Of a DNA stretch of 64,000 bases, positions 62,002 to 64,000 are shown piece by piece (position 1 is the stretch's first letter; each line of letters starts with the position of its first letter). A model generated the notes under the pieces. That model was not told where the DNA came from. It saw only the letters and a program-made list of their open reading frames with translations, and did no database searches. Location: positions 15,690,001-15,754,000 of the forward strand of contig NC_068933.1 in assembly GCF_023091745.1 (NCBI RefSeq), given 5' to 3'. A program made the translations under genes and the position numbers. The stretch comes from Budorcas taxicolor. Taxonomy: Eukaryota > Chordata > Mammalia > Artiodactyla > Bovidae.

Positions 62002-63292
62002 GTGGTCTTGAAGGCTAAATGGTCAATTCTGAATTCCAGGGCCACAGAGTGAGAACAAGAAGGAAGCCTGATTTGTCTAGTTACACAGGGGTTTTGGTAG
62101 TTTTAATTGCTCAAAATCCATGCCATCTGGCCCAGGGAACACATCTCCACTTGCCTGGGGGTCCTTGACCACTTGGCTCCTACACACACCATGTCATGCC
62201 CTGTGCTGGGCTTCACAGCAGGGGCTCTGGGCTCAGCTGTGATCTTGTTTATGATGGGTGTGTGCTGGAATTGGGTCTCCACAGGATCCTAACCCTACGT
62301 CCAGCACTCTCTTTCCTCCCTGTACATCCCCTTTCGCTTCTATTGAGCCCGATGGTCTTTTCTCTCAGCAGGTCTTAGTGAGTGCCTATCTGATGAACAT
62401 ATCAATAGGTTTTTCTAACTTTCATTCTCAGGTTGAAACGTTTTGCTCCCCCTCCAGCTCCCAGTGAAGATAAGAAAAAGTCATCCTTAAAGAATAAAAT
62501 GAGCCTATCAAACCAACCCTTGATTGTTAAGTTGAAAGACAAAAATGTGTCAATCCAAGGAGTACAGGGGAAATAACTGTTTGAACACTGTCTCTGGTCC
62601 AACAGTTCCTTTGCAAGTATATTTTTAGATCAGAGAGATGCATCAGGTGCCTGGGGCCATGATGCCAGCTAACAACTTACCTAACAGGCCAGCTGTCATG
62701 ACACCAGGTCTACCAAGCAAATTTCATTTACTATTGCAGCTCCCTATTTAAATTTTTCTCCAGGAGAGAAAACACTGGCCAGTGATCACAAATCTCCTAT
62801 TGGCTGGAGAGTTTTCTTTCTCACTGAAAATGACGAACCACCCGTCTAGCTTTTGTATTTCAAATCTATGACCTTGAATAAGGTGAGTCTATCCACCAGG
62901 AGATGTCAACTGTCAGATCAGATTCAGAATCTTCCATTCTGAAAACCCCACCCCTGATTTGTGTTGGATTTGCCAGAGGAAAGCCAGTCAGCTTTTCCTG
63001 AATGATACTTAGCTTTCTTGCAAGCAATCTTTCTACAGACTACAACACACACACACACACAAACATATACACATACTAAGGGTCATAATTGGTGGGTGAT
63101 AAATTTAATAATTTGAAAACTTCTAAATAAAGGGGAACAATCATGTATCCTGCCATTTCTTTACCAACCATATCAGCAAATGCCCACGTAGTAAATGAGA
63201 AAAATTTACTCATAGAAATATCCCAGCTAGTAAATGGAAAGAAATGATAGAATTAGAATATAGGCCTTTAGCAACTTCTCATGAATTAATGA
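62002..63292. other. Intergenic, no gene seen
   Basis: 1.3 kb. A short CA run lies at 63043-63061. Small frames have no domain. Confidence 0.45.
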
Positions 63293-63515
63293 GGGCTTCC
63301 CAGGTGGCGCTAGTGGTAAAGAACCCACCTGCCAATGCAGGAGACACAAAGAGACATGGGTTGGACCCCTGGGTCAGAAAGATCTCCTGGAGAAGGAAAT
63401 GGTGACCCACTCCAGTACCTTGCCAGGAGAATTCCGTGGACAGAGGAGCGTGATGGGTTACAGTCCATAGCATCGCAAAGAGTCATACACGTCAAGCGAC
63501 ATGGCCCACAGGCAT
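63293..63515 (+). repeat. Bov-tA SINE
   Basis: Sense head GGGCTTCCCAGGTGGCGCTAG, body to CACGTCAAGCGACATGGCCC, then a GAATGAATGAATG tail. Confidence 0.9.
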
Positions 63516-63539
63516 GAATGAATGAATGTTATTGGTAGT

Positions 63540-64000
63540 TAAAACGGTTATTAACACCACAAAAAGAGACAATCAGAAAGGAGCTTTCTCTCCGTATTAT
63601 GGTTGCCAGAGGGGAAAGGTGAGAGGAAGGGATAGTTAGGTGGTTTGGGATGGACATGTACACACTGCTATATTTAAAATGGATGACCCACGAGGACCTA
63701 CTGGATAGCATAGGGAACTCTGCTCAATGTTATGTGGCAGCTTGGATGGGAGGGGTGTTTGGGGCAGAATGTTGGTCGCTTAGTCATGTCCAAGTGTTGT
63801 GGCCCCATGAACTGCAGCCGGCCAGGCTCCTCTGTCCATGGAATTCTTCAGGCAAGAATACTGGAGTGGGTAGCCATTCCCTTCTCCAGGGGATATTCCT
63901 GACCCAGGGATCAAACCCACGTCTCCTGCATCTCTTGCCTTGCAGGTATATTCTTTACCATCAGAGCCACCAGGGAAGCAGGATGGGATAGAATGGATAC
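63540..64000 (+). repeat. L1 3' end split by a Bov-tA SINE
   Basis: Ruminant L1 3' sequence (TACACACTGCTATATTTAAAA, ACCTACTGGATAGCATAGGG, CTCTGCTCAATGTTATGTGG). It appears to resume after the SINE as GGATGGGATAGAATGGATAC at the window end. Confidence 0.75.
63773..63979 (-). repeat. Bov-tA SINE nested in L1
   Basis: Antisense: GGTCGCTTAGTCATGTCC, CCAGGCTCCTCTGTCCATGG, GGGATCAAACCCACGTC and GAGCCACCAGGGAAGC. Confidence 0.9.

Overview
The window is mammalian genomic DNA from a ruminant, most likely a bovid. It is dense in BovB (RTE-type) LINE copies and in Bov-tA, BOV-A2 and CHR-2 type tRNA-derived SINEs, a combination restricted to ruminants and their close relatives. The two real genes are split into exons. 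I cannot name the species from sequence alone.

Layout. Positions 1-7320 hold the last four coding exons (12-15 by human numbering) of plasma prekallikrein (KLKB1), plus the 3' part of intron 11, on the + strand. An intergenic gap of about 5 kb, mostly repeats, follows. Positions 12234-32487 hold the complete coagulation factor XI gene (F11) on the + strand. It has a non-coding exon 1 and 14 coding exons that join in frame to 625 codons. They give a signal peptide, four apple domains and a trypsin-like protease domain with the His431/Asp480/Ser575 triad and activation site Arg387-Ile388. From about 32.5 kb to the end I find no protein-coding gene. This is gene-poor flank made of BovB, L1, SINE, MIR and L2-like relics, microsatellites and unassigned sequence.

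How the genes relate. KLKB1 and F11 are liver-secreted zymogens of the contact (intrinsic) pathway. Both circulate bound to high-molecular-weight kininogen and both are activated by factor XIIa. They are tandem duplicates. The matching protease exons in this window have identical lengths (176, 96 and 140 nt) and phases.

Most interesting points. (1) Two SINE fragments in inverted orientation lie between a near-perfect HNF1 motif (11908-11920) and F11 exon 1, and the second ends 1-2 bases from the exon's first recognisable base. (2) Three short upstream ORFs lie in the F11 5' UTR, and the third appears shared with human. (3) F11 intron 11 has an unusually weak donor. (4) The sites of the two known cattle F11-deficiency insertions are intact. 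(5) A dimeric Bov-tA arrangement with the same internal junction occurs twice. (6) A long TG/CG tract with Z-DNA potential lies 1.9 kb past F11. I found no undescribed gene system. The open long frames outside the two genes are decayed BovB reverse transcriptase or SINE translations. Repeat boundaries are by eye and good to roughly 10-20 bases.
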